A stretch of 64,000 nucleotides of DNA from NCBI GenBank assembly GCA_028829895.1, contig CM054179.1:100587875-100651874 (forward strand), given 5' to 3'. The translations under genes and the position numbers were made by a program. Under the pieces are notes generated by a model that ran no database searches, was not told the DNA's origin, and saw only the letters and a program-made list of their open reading frames with translations. Origin of the DNA: Sinotaia quadrata (Eukaryota; Mollusca; Gastropoda; Architaenioglossa; Viviparidae). The first letter of the stretch is position 1, and every line of letters starts with the position of its first letter. Below, one piece after another: positions 24,101-35,124 of the stretch.

Positions 24101-25459
24101 AGCAGCAGACAGTGATAATGATTATACCATATAGAGAGTGGAAAGGCGAATGCAAACATTGGATGTTGAGACTGCATAAGCATGGAACTAATTGCATGGT
24201 TTACACTCATCGCAAACTTTGAGAATGATTCTGCAGATAATTCAAACAGTATTTGTGTACATTATTAGGAAAAAAGCTATTTCACAAATTTAGTAGTTAA
24301 TGTTCTTCATCTAATTAATATGAGTGGTACAAACTTGACCAAAGATAAATATGTCAGAATTAAAATTAGTTTTTAGTATCTAGTAGTATTTACTTATTTG
24401 TCTATTTAGTATTTATATACTTGTAGTAGCTAGTAGTATTTATATATTTGTCTATTTAGTATTTATATACTTGTAGTAGCTAGTAGTATTTATATATTTG
24501 TCTATTTAATATTTATATACTTGTCAGTATCTAAATTGCTTCTGAGAATACAAATTTGAATGTGTGTGCATGTGTGTATACAAAGAACAGAAATGTTTTG
24601 TCAAATAAAGGTACAAATAAAAGGTGCTTTTTGTGAATAAAAAAATTAGCCTAATCGCCTTTTGATTTATGTTATGTATGTGGATTTTAATTTCAAACAT
24701 TTGAAACTATTAACAATTTGTTTCATAAGCAGCAATGACAATTTTCTTCTATACCAAAATATCTATTAAATAAAAAAATAATTAAATAAATATTTACCAA
24801 TTCAGCATCAATGAATGGGGGCGCTTCTGCACTATTTTTATATTCTTAAATATAAACATGTGGGGAAATAAGTTCTTGGGATATTAAAATTTGACATAAT
24901 TTTAATAATAATATACAATGTACCTTAAATATTCCATTCAGTGATGTTAACAATTCTACTGTAAGGCACTGTGTGGTCTAAAGAGAGTATGTTGTGTTTC
25001 TTTTGGGCTGTGATTACCATAAATCAGCAGTTGAATGTCTTACCTACCAACAAAGCATATTTATTTTAAATGTGTTGTAGAAAGTGGGTTTAAAGAGAGA
25101 TAAATCTGCCTATCTTATTTAATATATGTATTTTTATTCTTACCTTTCTCTATACTTTCGTAAGATAATGAGCTTATGCAGACAAGAAGATTTTCAGAAA
25201 ATAGAATTAAATTATTTTTGCAAAATCTATCCCTGAAATTATTAGGAGTGTATAACAGATTAATCTGATTTTATGTACTTTTCATTTCAGAATTGAAATC
25301 CAGAAAGATGAAATTGAAGCGCTGAAAGCAGCACTACAACGAACACTGCAAGCCAAGGAAGAAGATTTGAACCTGTACAGCACAACGATTGAGGAGACGA
25401 AGAATGTGTTTTTACAAGCTTTAAGACAGCTCAGACAAACTAAACAACAGACCAGTTGA
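10331..25459 (+). CDS. CCDC13: CCDC13, coiled-coil domain-containing protein 13
   Basis: Coiled-coil protein; the human orthologue is a centriolar-satellite protein needed for ciliogenesis. Seventeen coding exons: 10331-10543, 11482-11562, 11904-12009, 12339-12478, 13247-13330, 15292-15405, 16316-16420, 17128-17283, 18561-18637, 18914-19013, 19379-19594, 20321-20454, 21133-21204, 21902-22033, 22818-22945, 23216-23354, 25291-25459. They join in frame to 721 codons plus stop, close to the ~715 aa of human CCDC13. Diagnostic blocks: [15 protein letters not shown] with [27 protein letters not shown]...[23 protein letters not shown] followed by [34 protein letters not shown], ending in a heptad-rich C-terminus. 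Nearly all is predicted coiled coil; no membrane segment. Start is the ATG at 10331; an AG at 10312-10313 may be the acceptor of a 5' UTR intron. No broken exon was found. Confidence 0.95.
12780..13240. repeat. Minisatellite in CCDC13 intron 4
   Basis: Imperfect units such as CATCCAGAAATGTACATAG followed by TTATCCAAAGACACATAA, decaying leftwards into units based on CATCACACAGTCATTCAAAG. The array runs to within about 10 bp of the acceptor of exon 5 (13247). Its long open frames are by-products of the repeat. Confidence 0.75.
14995..15250. repeat. (TG)n microsatellite block, CCDC13 intron 5
   Basis: Two long TG tracts with CG and CA interruptions and a short unique spacer, ending about 40 bp before exon 6. 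Alternating purine-pyrimidine, so Z-DNA prone. The rest of intron 5 (13331-14994) is AT-rich with no gene seen. Confidence 0.95.
15411..15650. repeat. 35-37-bp minisatellite beside the CCDC13 exon 6 donor
   Basis: About seven units resembling AAACCAGTAATAGGCACATG followed by TATGTATTCTGAAAT, starting within six bases of the donor of exon 6 (15405/15406). Confidence 0.85.
17284..17308 (+). repeat. (GT)12 tract forming the donor of CCDC13 exon 8
   Basis: Exon 8 ends ...GCACAAGAG and the intron begins directly with GTGTGTGT. The frame and the downstream exon require the splice at 17283/17284 or an equivalent in-frame GT. Confidence 0.85.
17455..17865. repeat. ~35-bp minisatellite in CCDC13 intron 8
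   Basis: About ten units like ATCTTTACATCTCAAACTG followed by TATGCTGTTCACCAT, diverging to the right into TTTACATAACAGATGGC units. Bases 17866-18560 are unique AT-rich intron; a hydrophobic-looking open frame there has no splice or homology support. Confidence 0.85.
22441..22610. mobile_element. hAT-like MITE, family A copy 1, 170 bp
   Basis: Inverted ends CAGGGCCATCTTAACA and TGTTAAGATGGCACTG. Flanks ACCAGAGC and ACCAGAGT form an 8-bp target duplication with one mismatch. Interior is rich in GGCCC/GGGGCCCC. In CCDC13 intron 14. The same family recurs at 62544-62712. Confidence 0.85.
24381..24530. repeat. 50-bp tandem repeat, three units, CCDC13 intron 16
   Basis: Unit starts TAGTAGTATTTATATATTTG at 24381, 24431 and 24481 and ends ...TATACTTGTAGTAGC; units are nearly identical. 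Intron 16 (23355-25290) otherwise shows only AT-rich sequence. Confidence 0.9.
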
Positions 25460-26300
25460 ATCAATTTCTTTGCTTGCACACCTTATTCCCTATGTTGGAT
25501 ATCGGGAGATAACTTTCACCAGAACCTTTATACCTGTACTTCAGGGATTTGTTGGCTGTTATAAATCACAGAAGCATTTTCTGCTGTCTTCAGTTGAGAA
25601 AACTTGAAGCTGCCTTTGATCAGGTTGCAGATCATATTATGTTTGCACATTGATCTGGCTTCTTCCCATGATGACTTTCATTTGGGGTTAGATTTCTGAA
25701 ATTTCTGGTAGATAGACTTTTGGTCTTCCTTGGTGGTTTTATTGTTTTTTTAATGCCAAAGGAGAAAGAAGGCAGAATTTAAAAAAAGGTATAATGTGTA
25801 TGTTTTACATGCTTCAAGTTATCCACCCCTTTACACAGTTAACATATTGTTGCTGTTTAGTAAAGCTAAATGTAGCTGTTTACATTAACTCATTTGAATG
25901 CAATTAAAATGTATATGCAGAAATTGGATGTGAAATGGATTATATACTTTAAAAAAAGGGCACTGGTTGGTGATCTGATTGCATTCAAGTTCCACTAGTC
26001 AAGCCAAACACTGCTGCCCGATAGTTAATGTGTATCTCGTATTCATATGTTTTAATGCATGAATTTTCACTAATCCTGAAAACAAAAGTATCAATGATCA
26101 CATTTTTTCTATAAGAAAAACAACACTAATCCCATTAAATTGTCCAATTGTCCTAACAACTCTCCACGGCTTTCACAATGTAACATATTTTAGAATGATG
26201 TACTATTACCTTTAAAACAAATTCAATATTTGTATTGATAATTTTCTTTTTTACTTCACAAAGCATTTTCATGTTAAGGCAGACTTGCTGGAATAAATGG
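25460..26300 (+). other. CCDC13: Probable CCDC13 3' UTR
   Basis: Follows the stop codon at 25457-25459. It carries GGGAGATAACT at 25504-25514 and an AATAAA at 26292-26297 that could be a polyadenylation signal; no strong GT-rich element follows, so the true 3' end is uncertain. Confidence 0.4.
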
Positions 26301-26384
26301 TAGCACAAACGAAGTAGGACATTAGCATCTTGCTCTGGTGATCAATCCCAGTTTTAAGAGTGAAAAACTTATGGGTGTTCCTTT

Positions 26385-26590
26385 ACCACCCCTCTAGCTC
26401 AAGGGGTGGTGGTTTAGTGTCCTTGGATGGGGCGATGAGTCAAGTTACAGGGTACAAATCTCTTGGCATTCAAAATTGGAAACAACATGCAAGTCACCCA
26501 ACCAAAACTGCACATTTAAAATCAGTATACACTCACTGTTTATTTCACTTTGTGTATCGATCCTGTCAAGATTATCTCCCGGAGTAAATG
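26385..26590 (+). mobile_element. Possible tRNA-derived SINE
   Basis: Begins with a perfect 8-bp hairpin, ACCACCCC (26385-26392) / GGGGTGGT (26403-26410). Inside it TAGCTCAAGGGG (26395-26406) resembles a pol III A box, and GGTACAAATCT (26451-26461) a B box with mismatches. No clear A-rich tail or target duplication found. Downstream of CCDC13. Confidence 0.35.
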
Positions 26591-29026
26591 TTGTTAAACC
26601 CAAATGAAGCAAATTAACTTCTGTTTAATATTGGCAGTATCCTTGAAACTATCACTTTATTATTTATTATATTAGCTGATTTATAACTTTGTTTGCTTTC
26701 TTCTTTTTATTAAAACTTCACTTAAACTCTTTTGTTCATTTGAATTGCCACTAGTTTTAAGAAATCTGAATTTGCCTTCTGCTGTTTAAGTTTTTCTTGA
26801 TAAGCATAAAATTCAGAGCCTTAAAGCAGTGCAGTGTTTGCTTCCTTTGCATTATAATGAGGGTTTAATTAGCAATTAATACATTCTTAATTAATTAATT
26901 AGCAATTAGTACATTCTGTTTGGTACATCGTGGAGCCTGTGCAAGAAAGGCATTGGTCCCAACTGTTCATAAAAATAACCATGCTTACACTAATTTATGG
27001 AATACATTTCAAATCAAGTTTTTAGTTAAGACCAGTTTTTAGTCTGACAAATTTCCTATTTACATCTTGACCAAAAATGTTGTAATAAAAAAATATAAGC
27101 ACTAAAATGTCAGCAGGTAAGCCAGTAAAAATGTATGCATTTGAAACAGTTTTGAAATTAAAAAAATACACACATAAACACAATTATTGTTCAGTCTATC
27201 TGTCCTAAAGACTTAATCCTAAATTATAGTGCATACATTTGTTGGGTTTTCTCTGAAGTCATTAATTGGGAGGCTCAAAAAGAATCATCCTTGTTTTTCA
27301 AATAACTTGAATAAAATTAGCTCTGCATCAATTGTTGCACTTGCATTTAAATGTGTATGTGTGTTTGTTAAACAGGTGTTTACGTGAAATCCAGTCTTGA
27401 GAACTATCACTATTTGCATTTCCTCTGCTCTTAACTGTCTCAGCCACTAAATATTCACATTGTTAGCAGTTGCCAATGTTTGCATTTTCAATACTACAAC
27501 AGAGAAATCATACCCTTCATCGCTCCTTGTCCTATACATAATCTCTCTCCAAAATTTGTTTGTTTCAAATTATCGGATTTTAACTTTGTGATCTATAATT
27601 AGAAGTCATCACAGAATGGTCTTCATTGTGAACTTTAAGATTTACAGTCTTTAAGAAAACTTGGCGACCCCTGAGTACAAATAAAAAATTATCACACTAC
27701 AGCTTTCACAATTAACAAGTTTTAAGATTTATAATGCCTTTGGAAAATTTGGCAGTTTCTAATACAAAATAAAAATCATCACATTACAGCTCTCATGATT
27801 TTGCAAGTTTTAAGATTTATAATGCTTTTGGAAAATTTGGCAGTTTCTAATACAAAATAGAAATCATCTCAGAATAACTTTCATGATTTGCAAGATTTAT
27901 AATTTATAAAGCTTTTGGAAAACATGGTCTCTATGATATGATGCATTGCACTGGGCTTTCTTCAGGACCACCAGGAATTGCAAATATGTTTTTCCAGGAT
28001 TTAGCAGCAAATTTTTCTAAGGTTTGAATTTTTTTTTAGATGTTAACTTAATCATATTTTTAGTTTTTCATAAATCTTTAAGTCAGATTACTGATTAAGT
28101 TTAATAATTTATTTGGTCAAAATACTGGAAATTTCATAAATTGCTTTATAAAAAAAAATCATACTAAATAGTTTTAGAAGAGAAAAGGTTAAATTTGTTT
28201 GTCAGAAATGCAAAACTAATAAATATATTTTAGAATACAAATTCAATGGAAGATAATTTTCAAAATGTGAAATTTGAAACTTGCATTTTTATAGACTTTA
28301 AAATTTATATTCACTTGTGAGTTCAAAACTGAAAAATTATTCACAGCTATTATATCCACACACAGACAAATAAAATATTTTTTCAAAACAAGGGTAGATG
28401 ATATAAACTACATTCATCTTTGAATAATGGTATATGTTGAAAGCATGAGTATATGGTGGATTTGATTTAAGTGAGTTATGAATAATGTACTAGGGAAAAA
28501 CGTGTAGAAGTTTTAAACAATAGTTTAAATACACATGTAGGCTAAACAACAAATGAAGTGCCATAATTTTTGCATCAAAATGAAGGGAAAGACTAGGGTT
28601 TTAAAACAATCATATTTAATGAACTTCAGTGAATTTAGTTGCGAGCATCATTCACAGTTTAACAGGTCTCAAAGTGATGCCCCACTTCTCATACTGCATT
28701 TCTGGAATGATGGTTGCTGTTGCTGGGAATAATTTTCTTACAAATAGCTCAGGTTGCAGGAAAATACCTCATCTTTCCATCCATTTTTTTCTCTGTTGTT
28801 TCATCTAGTATTTTGTTTTTGGATTTTTTAAACTATTACATTATCTTAAGGACAAATATGTGCAATAACATGTACTCATTCTCAAATCAAAACAGAATTG
28901 AATACTAAACTGTATTTCCAAATATTTCTTTTTATATTTTTAATTATTTAAAAATTAATTTCCCAAATAAAAATATGACAGAGAAATTATAAACACAAAG
29001 TGACAATTTAAACTGCAGTCTGATAA
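26591..29026. other. Intergenic, CCDC13 / SEM1 (tail to tail)
   Basis: AT-rich sequence with no supported gene. Contains a roughly 88-bp tandem repeat (about 27637-27930, three units sharing AAGATTTATAATGCTTTTGG) and a small AATTAATTAATTAGCAATTA duplication near 26870-26925. The SEM1 3' UTR must lie at its right end; no clear polyadenylation signal was identified. Confidence 0.7.
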
Positions 29027-31021
29027 TCAGGACTTCATGGGCTCTGTACCATCAGGATTCTTTCCTTGTTTCTCCAACTCTGCCCTAAAAGAAAATTAAA
29101 AATATATCACCTTTATTATTATTAACTATAATGCTCAAATTACTAGTACACTCAAGTAAATTTGTATTATGATGTTTCATCTTCAACAGCAAAATTATTA
29201 CAGACATTTATTATTAGAACAACATAAAACTAAATTCTTATCATTATTCATAGGTGCATATTTGCCAATACATAAACATCTTTGTAAAAAAAAAATCTAT
29301 CACCATACTTCTGTTGATTAAGAATAAATAATATTTTATTAAAATATTTTTCTTTCTAAATACTTTAAATTTTCTGTTTAAAAAATTATAACCATTTATA
29401 TGAGCCTATAATACATAGTATAAACAACTCTGATAAAAAAGGTTCTGATTTTGTTTCCATGATTTATTTCACTGTTACTTCTGCTCCATTACAATATTAA
29501 CAAATAGATATATATCTCATTAAACTAATACATATTTAATTTTTCAGCTTAATTTTACCTGAGTTGTTTTGAAAAATCATCTTCGATATTGTCATCATCC
29601 CAGTTGTCTTCCCAAACATTAACATCAGCTGCATCTTCTTCTTCTTCTGCCCAGTCTGAAAATAAAAGAGAAATGTACATATATTTATCTAAAACCAACA
29701 GTTAGTTATGCGGAAGATTTTTTTTCTAGACACAGATATATATCTCAAGAGGAGAATAGAGAACCTAACCTTCAAACACAAATGGGAGAAAATTTGTAAT
29801 TTCCACTTTTGTTTTCTATTTCAATTTGAAATTGTGTGTATATATTTATATATTCTCTTCCATCACTTTTCCCTCTAAAGTTAGTGAAACACCTAAGAAG
29901 TTACATTAGAAAATGATTAAAATATAATTTAATGTTCCTTTCTAAATTTGCCACATTAAAAGCTACCTTATCAAAAATCTAAAAATGCTTGGAACACCCC
30001 AAATCAGTATTTTAAAAGATACCTGGTGATATATAAATTAACTTTGCCAAGTAAATGTTAGCTATATGTATGTCATTCAGTACTGATACAAACATGACTG
30101 ACAGTAAACCTAACTTATGTCATCTCTAGGACATGGTGTAACTCAAAATATAAAGCTCATTTCTAATAGTAAAAATGATAATGAGTATGTGATCAAGTGC
30201 TTATTCATTTTTTAAAAAGTGTTTAGACATCAGCAATGCTACTTTTACTTATAGTAGTACTATACATTACTAGTGATCAAATGTTAAAGAACTATCTGAA
30301 TTACCCATGCAAATTCGTAATTTACTTTTACTGTATTTTTAAAAAGTAATAGCCCTGGATAATTAAATTATAATATATCTGTTTAAAAGATCACAATGAA
30401 ACTCAATAATTAATTATTTATTTTATTTACTTTATTCACTTAAAATATGTAGGCCTGTGCATTTGAAAGTTATTATTACCACAAATGCATTTCAAATATA
30501 GGCCTATCTTTCCACAACCATTAAACGAGTGAGGCAAATTATTATTATGTTTGTATATTAATTTAAATCAATGTAACTTTGAAAATTCAAAATATTTTTA
30601 GATATTCGATACAAATGAGTTATTTCGAGTAAATACAATTTACCACCATATAAATATTAAAAATGTCAGCAACGAAATGCGTCGTGATGATCAGCGACGC
30701 ATTTATCACTGAATGAATGATGAATTTTGGTTAACAGTAACACATGATAATTCTCATTTATTTTATATACCTGTTAGAATCTTAGATGCATTCTAAGAGA
30801 TAAACAAACATACAACATTACAAGAAGTCAATTCTCCTTCGTCATTCACAAGTAACGTGGATACAAAGAACAAAAAGGGAAAGATTAAGTATTAACGACT
30901 AAAAGATGGCTTGGACAGAAACAGTCAAAATATATATAAATGATTTACCCTCGGCAGGAAACTCTTCAAATTCATCATCTTCTTCAAGAAGACCAAGATC
31001 TGGCTTTGGTTGTTCTGACAT
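29027..31021 (-). CDS. SEM1: SEM1/DSS1, 26S proteasome lid subunit
   Basis: Small, highly acidic, largely disordered protein; in other animals a subunit of the proteasome 19S lid and a partner of BRCA2 and of the TREX-2 mRNA-export complex. Three exons on the minus strand: 31021-30949, 29655-29559, 29084-29027, with intron phases 1 and 2, GT-AG borders and 75 codons plus stop (human 70). Visible motifs: [16 protein letters not shown], then [22 protein letters not shown], then [14 protein letters not shown], the conserved C-terminal helix. The tail after AELEK ([12 protein letters not shown]) is longer than the vertebrate one. Start ATG follows GGGAAAAA; no upstream in-frame alternative. Intron 1 contains a perfect 10-bp inverted repeat. 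Confidence 0.96.
30675..30704. repeat. SEM1: Perfect 10-bp inverted repeat in SEM1 intron 1
   Basis: AAATGCGTCG (30675-30684) and CGACGCATTT (30695-30704) around a 10-nt loop. CpG-containing arms stand out in an AT-rich intron. Could be a fold-back remnant or an RNA hairpin. Confidence 0.7.
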
Positions 31022-31260
31022 TTTTTCCCGTTCTCTAAAATTGTGCACTTTAAGTTATCTCCCCTGTTAATTTAATATTATCTTTATCTTGTAAGAGTGC
31101 GGTTGAACATCTCGGTGTACGTACACACTAGGTACCGACTTGGTGTGTTACTAGTCTGTGCTCTGAAGACACACCAACCTACCTTCCCGCTCCAAAATCG
31201 AGAAAAACAACATCCACCACTATTTTAGTCCACTAAATACCGGGCTAGAGTCCGCTTATG
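31022..31260 (-). promoter_or_regulatory. SEM1 upstream region
   Basis: Immediately upstream of the SEM1 start. Relatively CpG-rich for the window (CGGTGTACGTACACAC, CCCGCTCC) without a TATA box, as expected for a housekeeping promoter. Contains one inverse copy of GGGAGATAACT (31053-31063). Confidence 0.4.
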
Positions 31261-31330
31261 TCGGTTAGATATGAACGCAACGGGAAAATAGGCCACTTTT
31301 CATCACCTCCACCACTTTACTATCTACCAC

Positions 31331-31425
31331 CCTCCACTCTGTTTTTTTTTTTTCACCTTCAACTCTACCAAATAGAGTGCCAAGCAGTGAAATCGGCAGA
31401 AGCCGGAAACTGCTATCATCATAAT
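31331..31425 (+). repeat. Dispersed hairpin element, copy 1
   Basis: Shares CTCCACTCTGTTTT...TTCAACTCT...GTGCCA and a hairpin with 41208-41311. Hairpin arms: AGCAGT (31383-31388) pairs with ACTGCT (31409-31414); internal loop GAAAT/GAA; inner stem CGGC/GCCG; loop AGAA. No coding potential. Confidence 0.5.
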
Positions 31426-31845
31426 AAAAGAAGAAGTGCACTTATTTCACTCCACTTTGTTGTACTATATGTTAATATAAATCATAGGTATTTGTATTAT
31501 AAAACTAAAACAGCTTATATTTTTTTTAAATTAATGATTGATTGTAGGTGACAGTCCCTGACAACTAAAATAAAATATCCACAACATTTCATTTGTCTTC
31601 AATTTTACAAATATTATTATTATTATTATGTTGTTGGTTGTTTTGTTTTGTTTTTTTTGGGGGGAGACTGTTTTCCAAGTGAATCGTGATTGAAGATGGA
31701 CGGCGCTGTCCATCTGCCATTAACGTGTCTATGTCATTTATCTGAATCAGAAAATAATCTCATTGGAATACATATGAAATATAATCTATTGACAAATACT
31801 TTGATGATTTCCTGAGCAAAAAGAGGAGATCATCAAACGATAGAT

Positions 31846-32017
31846 GACGTAGACCACTCTTAATATCTAGTGCAGTAGTTTCCAAGGTGACGTGGACCAA
31901 TCTTAATAACTAGTGACGTGATATCCAAGTTGACTAAAACTATTCTTAATAACCAGTGCAGTGGTTTCCAAGGTGACGTGGACCACTCTTAATACTTAGT
32001 GCAGTGGTTTCCAAACT
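31846..32017. repeat. 43-bp minisatellite, four units
   Basis: Units start GACGTGGACCACTCTTAATA at 31846, 31889, 31932 and 31975; each contains TAGTGCAGTGGTTTCCAAG. The third starts as a diverged GACTAAAAC. Confidence 0.9.
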
Positions 32018-32050
32018 TTCTTGGTTCACTGCGCCCTAAGTCAGAAAGCA
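32002..32050 (+). mobile_element. hAT-like terminal sequence (fragment)
   Basis: CAGTGGTTTCCAAACTTTC followed by TTGGTTCACTGCGCCC is the type of end seen on hAT non-autonomous elements in animals. No matching inverted right end was found nearby, so it is a fragment or solo end. The preceding 43-bp repeat units carry the same CAGTGGTTTCCAA. Confidence 0.5.
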
Positions 32051-32960
32051 CTACCAATTGTGTTTATTCACGTAGGCCTATGTATATATGTGTTGATAAT
32101 GAGTACAACAAATAACTAACGTTATCAGTATGAATGAAACATGTTTGTAAAGAATTGAAATTATGAAATAGCTACGATTAACATTTTAAAACTGAGGAAT
32201 TGTTTCCCCGTGCAGTATTGATGGATGACCTAATAAATGAAAGAAAAGTTGGCTCTTTGCGGGATTGTTTTCCTGTGCAATAGTGATGGATTACCTAATG
32301 AACGAAAGAAAAGTTGGCTCATTGTGAGGTGTTTTCCAAAGTCTAGCAGAGAAATAGTGATGGATGCATAATGGAATGGGGTAAGTGAATGCTTCGGGAA
32401 TATTTCGATAATTATTTTGGATTAGCATAATAAACGAAGTGTGGCTTGCATATCGAGCTTACAGAAAAAGTATAAAATGTGTGCGTCAGTCAGAGAAACA
32501 TCGTGGGTAACAGACGCTTAGTGGACTGGAGAGGGTGAGAGGTGCCTAAGTAATAAGCTGGATGGAATAAAGGGGCTTTGTTAGAATGTTTGGTAAACAA
32601 AAGAGTCGAGGAAGTTTGATTCCATGTGTATAAGTACCATAATTGAACCTGATTATTCAAACAGAAGAATGTAGACTTTTTGATACATTAGCAAAGATTA
32701 AAGAGTAGGTTTGTTTTTAAAAAATAACCAATATTGGGTTATGGTGGAAAAGTACATGTCCGCGAAGGAGAAGTTAAACGCAGTTACCAATTCATTGATT
32801 GTTTGAAACTAAATTCACTGAAGTAACGCATTCAGACAAAACCATGATAAAGTATTCTCTTGGATACGTTTGTCTCTTGAGGCTAATTTAGTCCTGCACA
32901 GACCGACTTTCAAAAAGTTTGTTAGAAACATGCCAGCGTTTTCGTTGTGACTGTTCCAGT

Positions 32961-33360
32961 GAAGAAACACGAACGGTAATTTTATTCTTTTGAGCAATAA
33001 TTACTGTAAAGAAAAACATTACAGGCATGATGTCATAGTGAATGAAACATGAACGGTAATTTTATTCTTTTGAGCAATAATTACTGTAAAGAAAAACATT
33101 ACAAGCATGATGTCATAGTGAATGAAACATGAACGGTAATTTTATTCTTTTGAGCAATAATTACTGTAAAGAAAAACATTACAAACATGATGTCATAGTG
33201 AATGAAACATGAACGGTAATTTTATTCTTTTGAGCAATAATTACTGTAAAGAAAAACATTACAGGCATGATGTCATAGTGAATGAAACATGAACGGTAAT
33301 TTTATTCTTTTGAGCAATAATTACTGTAAAGAAAAACATTACAAGCATGATGTCATAGTG
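32961..33360. repeat. 80-bp minisatellite, five units, almost identical
   Basis: Exact 80-bp period: 32961, 33041, 33121, 33201, 33281. Units contain GAACGGTAATTTTATTCTTT, then GAGCAATAATTACTGTAAAG, and differ mainly at one site reading ACAGGC, ACAAGC, ACAAAC, ACAGGC, ACAAGC in order. Confidence 0.95.
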
Positions 33361-33899
33361 AATGAAATGCTATTTATATTAAAGATGAAATGCTATGTAT
33401 TGAAAGATGTGGTGATGTAATTATGGGGGAGATATCTTCTGGAGAATTATTAATAACATAAATTAAGATTCTCATCACTTGTAATTAGTTATGGATGATT
33501 AATAATAATAATAATTTCTAGACTTTGTTGTATAAATTGTTAAGTTGTCAAAGTGACCCAACCTTCAGCACTACTTCTGATGGAATTTTTGTGTCAGAGT
33601 TGGAGTAAATACTTGAATATGCTAGATAGATGTTAGGCGGGTGAACAGATGGACTGATAAGACGGACGGACGGGGGCGGACAAAGAAATAGACATGCATG
33701 CACGGCATGATTGATGGATAAGATAGATGGTCGGAAGGAATAATAAGATCAGATAGACAGATGGGACAAAGAGAGATAAACAATAATTAAGTTTTGCACG
33801 TGAATGAGCAGGTTTGATAGACCATTAAAAATAATCACACATTCCATCGCAGCTGTTCACTTGTGTTCACTTAATCTTAATGCATTCTGTTAGATCAGC

Positions 33900-34415
33900 T
33901 ACGTCACAACTGAAGTGCAGACCAGTACGCTTCCCTAGTTATCGGCTCAGTGCATTCAAGAGCCGTATATTATAAAAGCGCGTTGGGTTATTTCACTCTG
34001 TAATAAGCTCGCTTTTCTATAATTACATAGCCTTGTAAAGTTCTGTGTAGTTTTGAGCGGTACAGTCCCCGAGTAACAGAAGTAGTTCGCTTCGGTTGAA
34101 TAGTGTGTGTGTGTGCGTGTGTGTGTGCAGCAATCGCCATTACCAGGGTGTGTCAGTACAACTCGAAGGCAGGAACTGTACGAAAGTAAGAAACGGCGAC
34201 TTGTGTACAAAATACAGAAATCATAAGGTCAATTTATTGAAGAAAAACAAGCAACAGGCTACATTAAAAGTTCAGCAACTCTAATCGACTGAACGCAGTT
34301 GACACCGCTCCCAGTCAGGAAAAGTATTTTTGCTGTCGCGAAGCAGGGAAGCGGTTGGGGTGTCAAAATATGTTTCTGCCGACACGTCGGTGATGCCTGT
34401 ATTTTTCACGTCAAG
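33900..34415 (+). promoter_or_regulatory. Promoter-like segment with possible non-coding exon
   Basis: TACGTCA (33900-33906, CRE-like) lies about 65 bp before TATAAAAG (33971-33978) in CpG-richer sequence. A candidate donor CAAG|GTAGGG follows at 34415/34416. Together they could be a TATA promoter with a first exon from about 34000 to 34415. No ORF of note. It might belong to ACE 13 kb downstream or to a non-coding transcript; the sequence cannot decide. Confidence 0.3.
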
Positions 34416-34729
34416 GTAGGGTATTAATAATTTGATTATTATTAATATATTTAATCCCAACATTTAACTAATTATGTAGGTAATGAGTAAGTTTTTTTTT
34501 TTTTTTTTAATATTTCTTTGGTGAGACAAGCTCTGTACCGAAGTAACGAAGAACTGCATGGCACAAATCAGTAGCAATCTGTATCCTTTATTTCCTAAAC
34601 CCGTGCCCTCGTATGTACAGTCTGTCACTCCATCAGACGCCGTGACGTCACATAATCTTTCCACTGCTGTTTATCAAGACGCCATGTTTATTCTACTGCC
34701 TTCAGACTATTAGCACACTCGTCTTTCTG

Positions 34730-35120
34730 TCTCATTAGTGACTATTTCGTGATTCAGTGATTTCAAACCATGTTGAGTCTTTTACCACTATTCACTTGGT
34801 CTCACGGACTCACGGTCTGTGTTTCTTGATACAGTCATTTAATACATTATGTACAAGGCAAATGGTCAGTAATCTCAATTTCACAACACAATATCTATAA
34901 ACTCTAAATCTCTTTTCTCATTCTGTACTATTCATTTATGTCTCATTAGTGACTATTTCCTGATGCAGTGATTTCAAACCATGTTGAGTCTTTTACCGCT
35001 AGTCACTTGGTCTCACGGTCTGTGTTTCTTGGTACCGTCATTTAATATAATATGTACAATGCAAATGATCAATAATCTCAATTTCACAACAAAAATTCTA
35101 TAAATTCGAAGTCTCTTTTT
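34730..35120. repeat. 211-bp tandem duplication
   Basis: TCTCATTAGTGACTATTTC starts at 34730 and again at 34941; both copies continue through CAAACCATGTTGAGTCTTTT and CTCACGGTCTGTGTTTCTTG. Confidence 0.9.
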
Positions 35121-35124
35121 TTCA

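Noticed and set aside
26360..26587. 75-codon open frame downstream of CCDC13
   Set aside because: Overlaps a SINE-like element with a hairpin and pol III box-like motifs; no protein family recognised.
32961..33360. CRISPR-like array
   Set aside because: Units are contiguous with no unique spacers, in a eukaryotic intergenic region; it is a minisatellite. The same applies to the other arrays.
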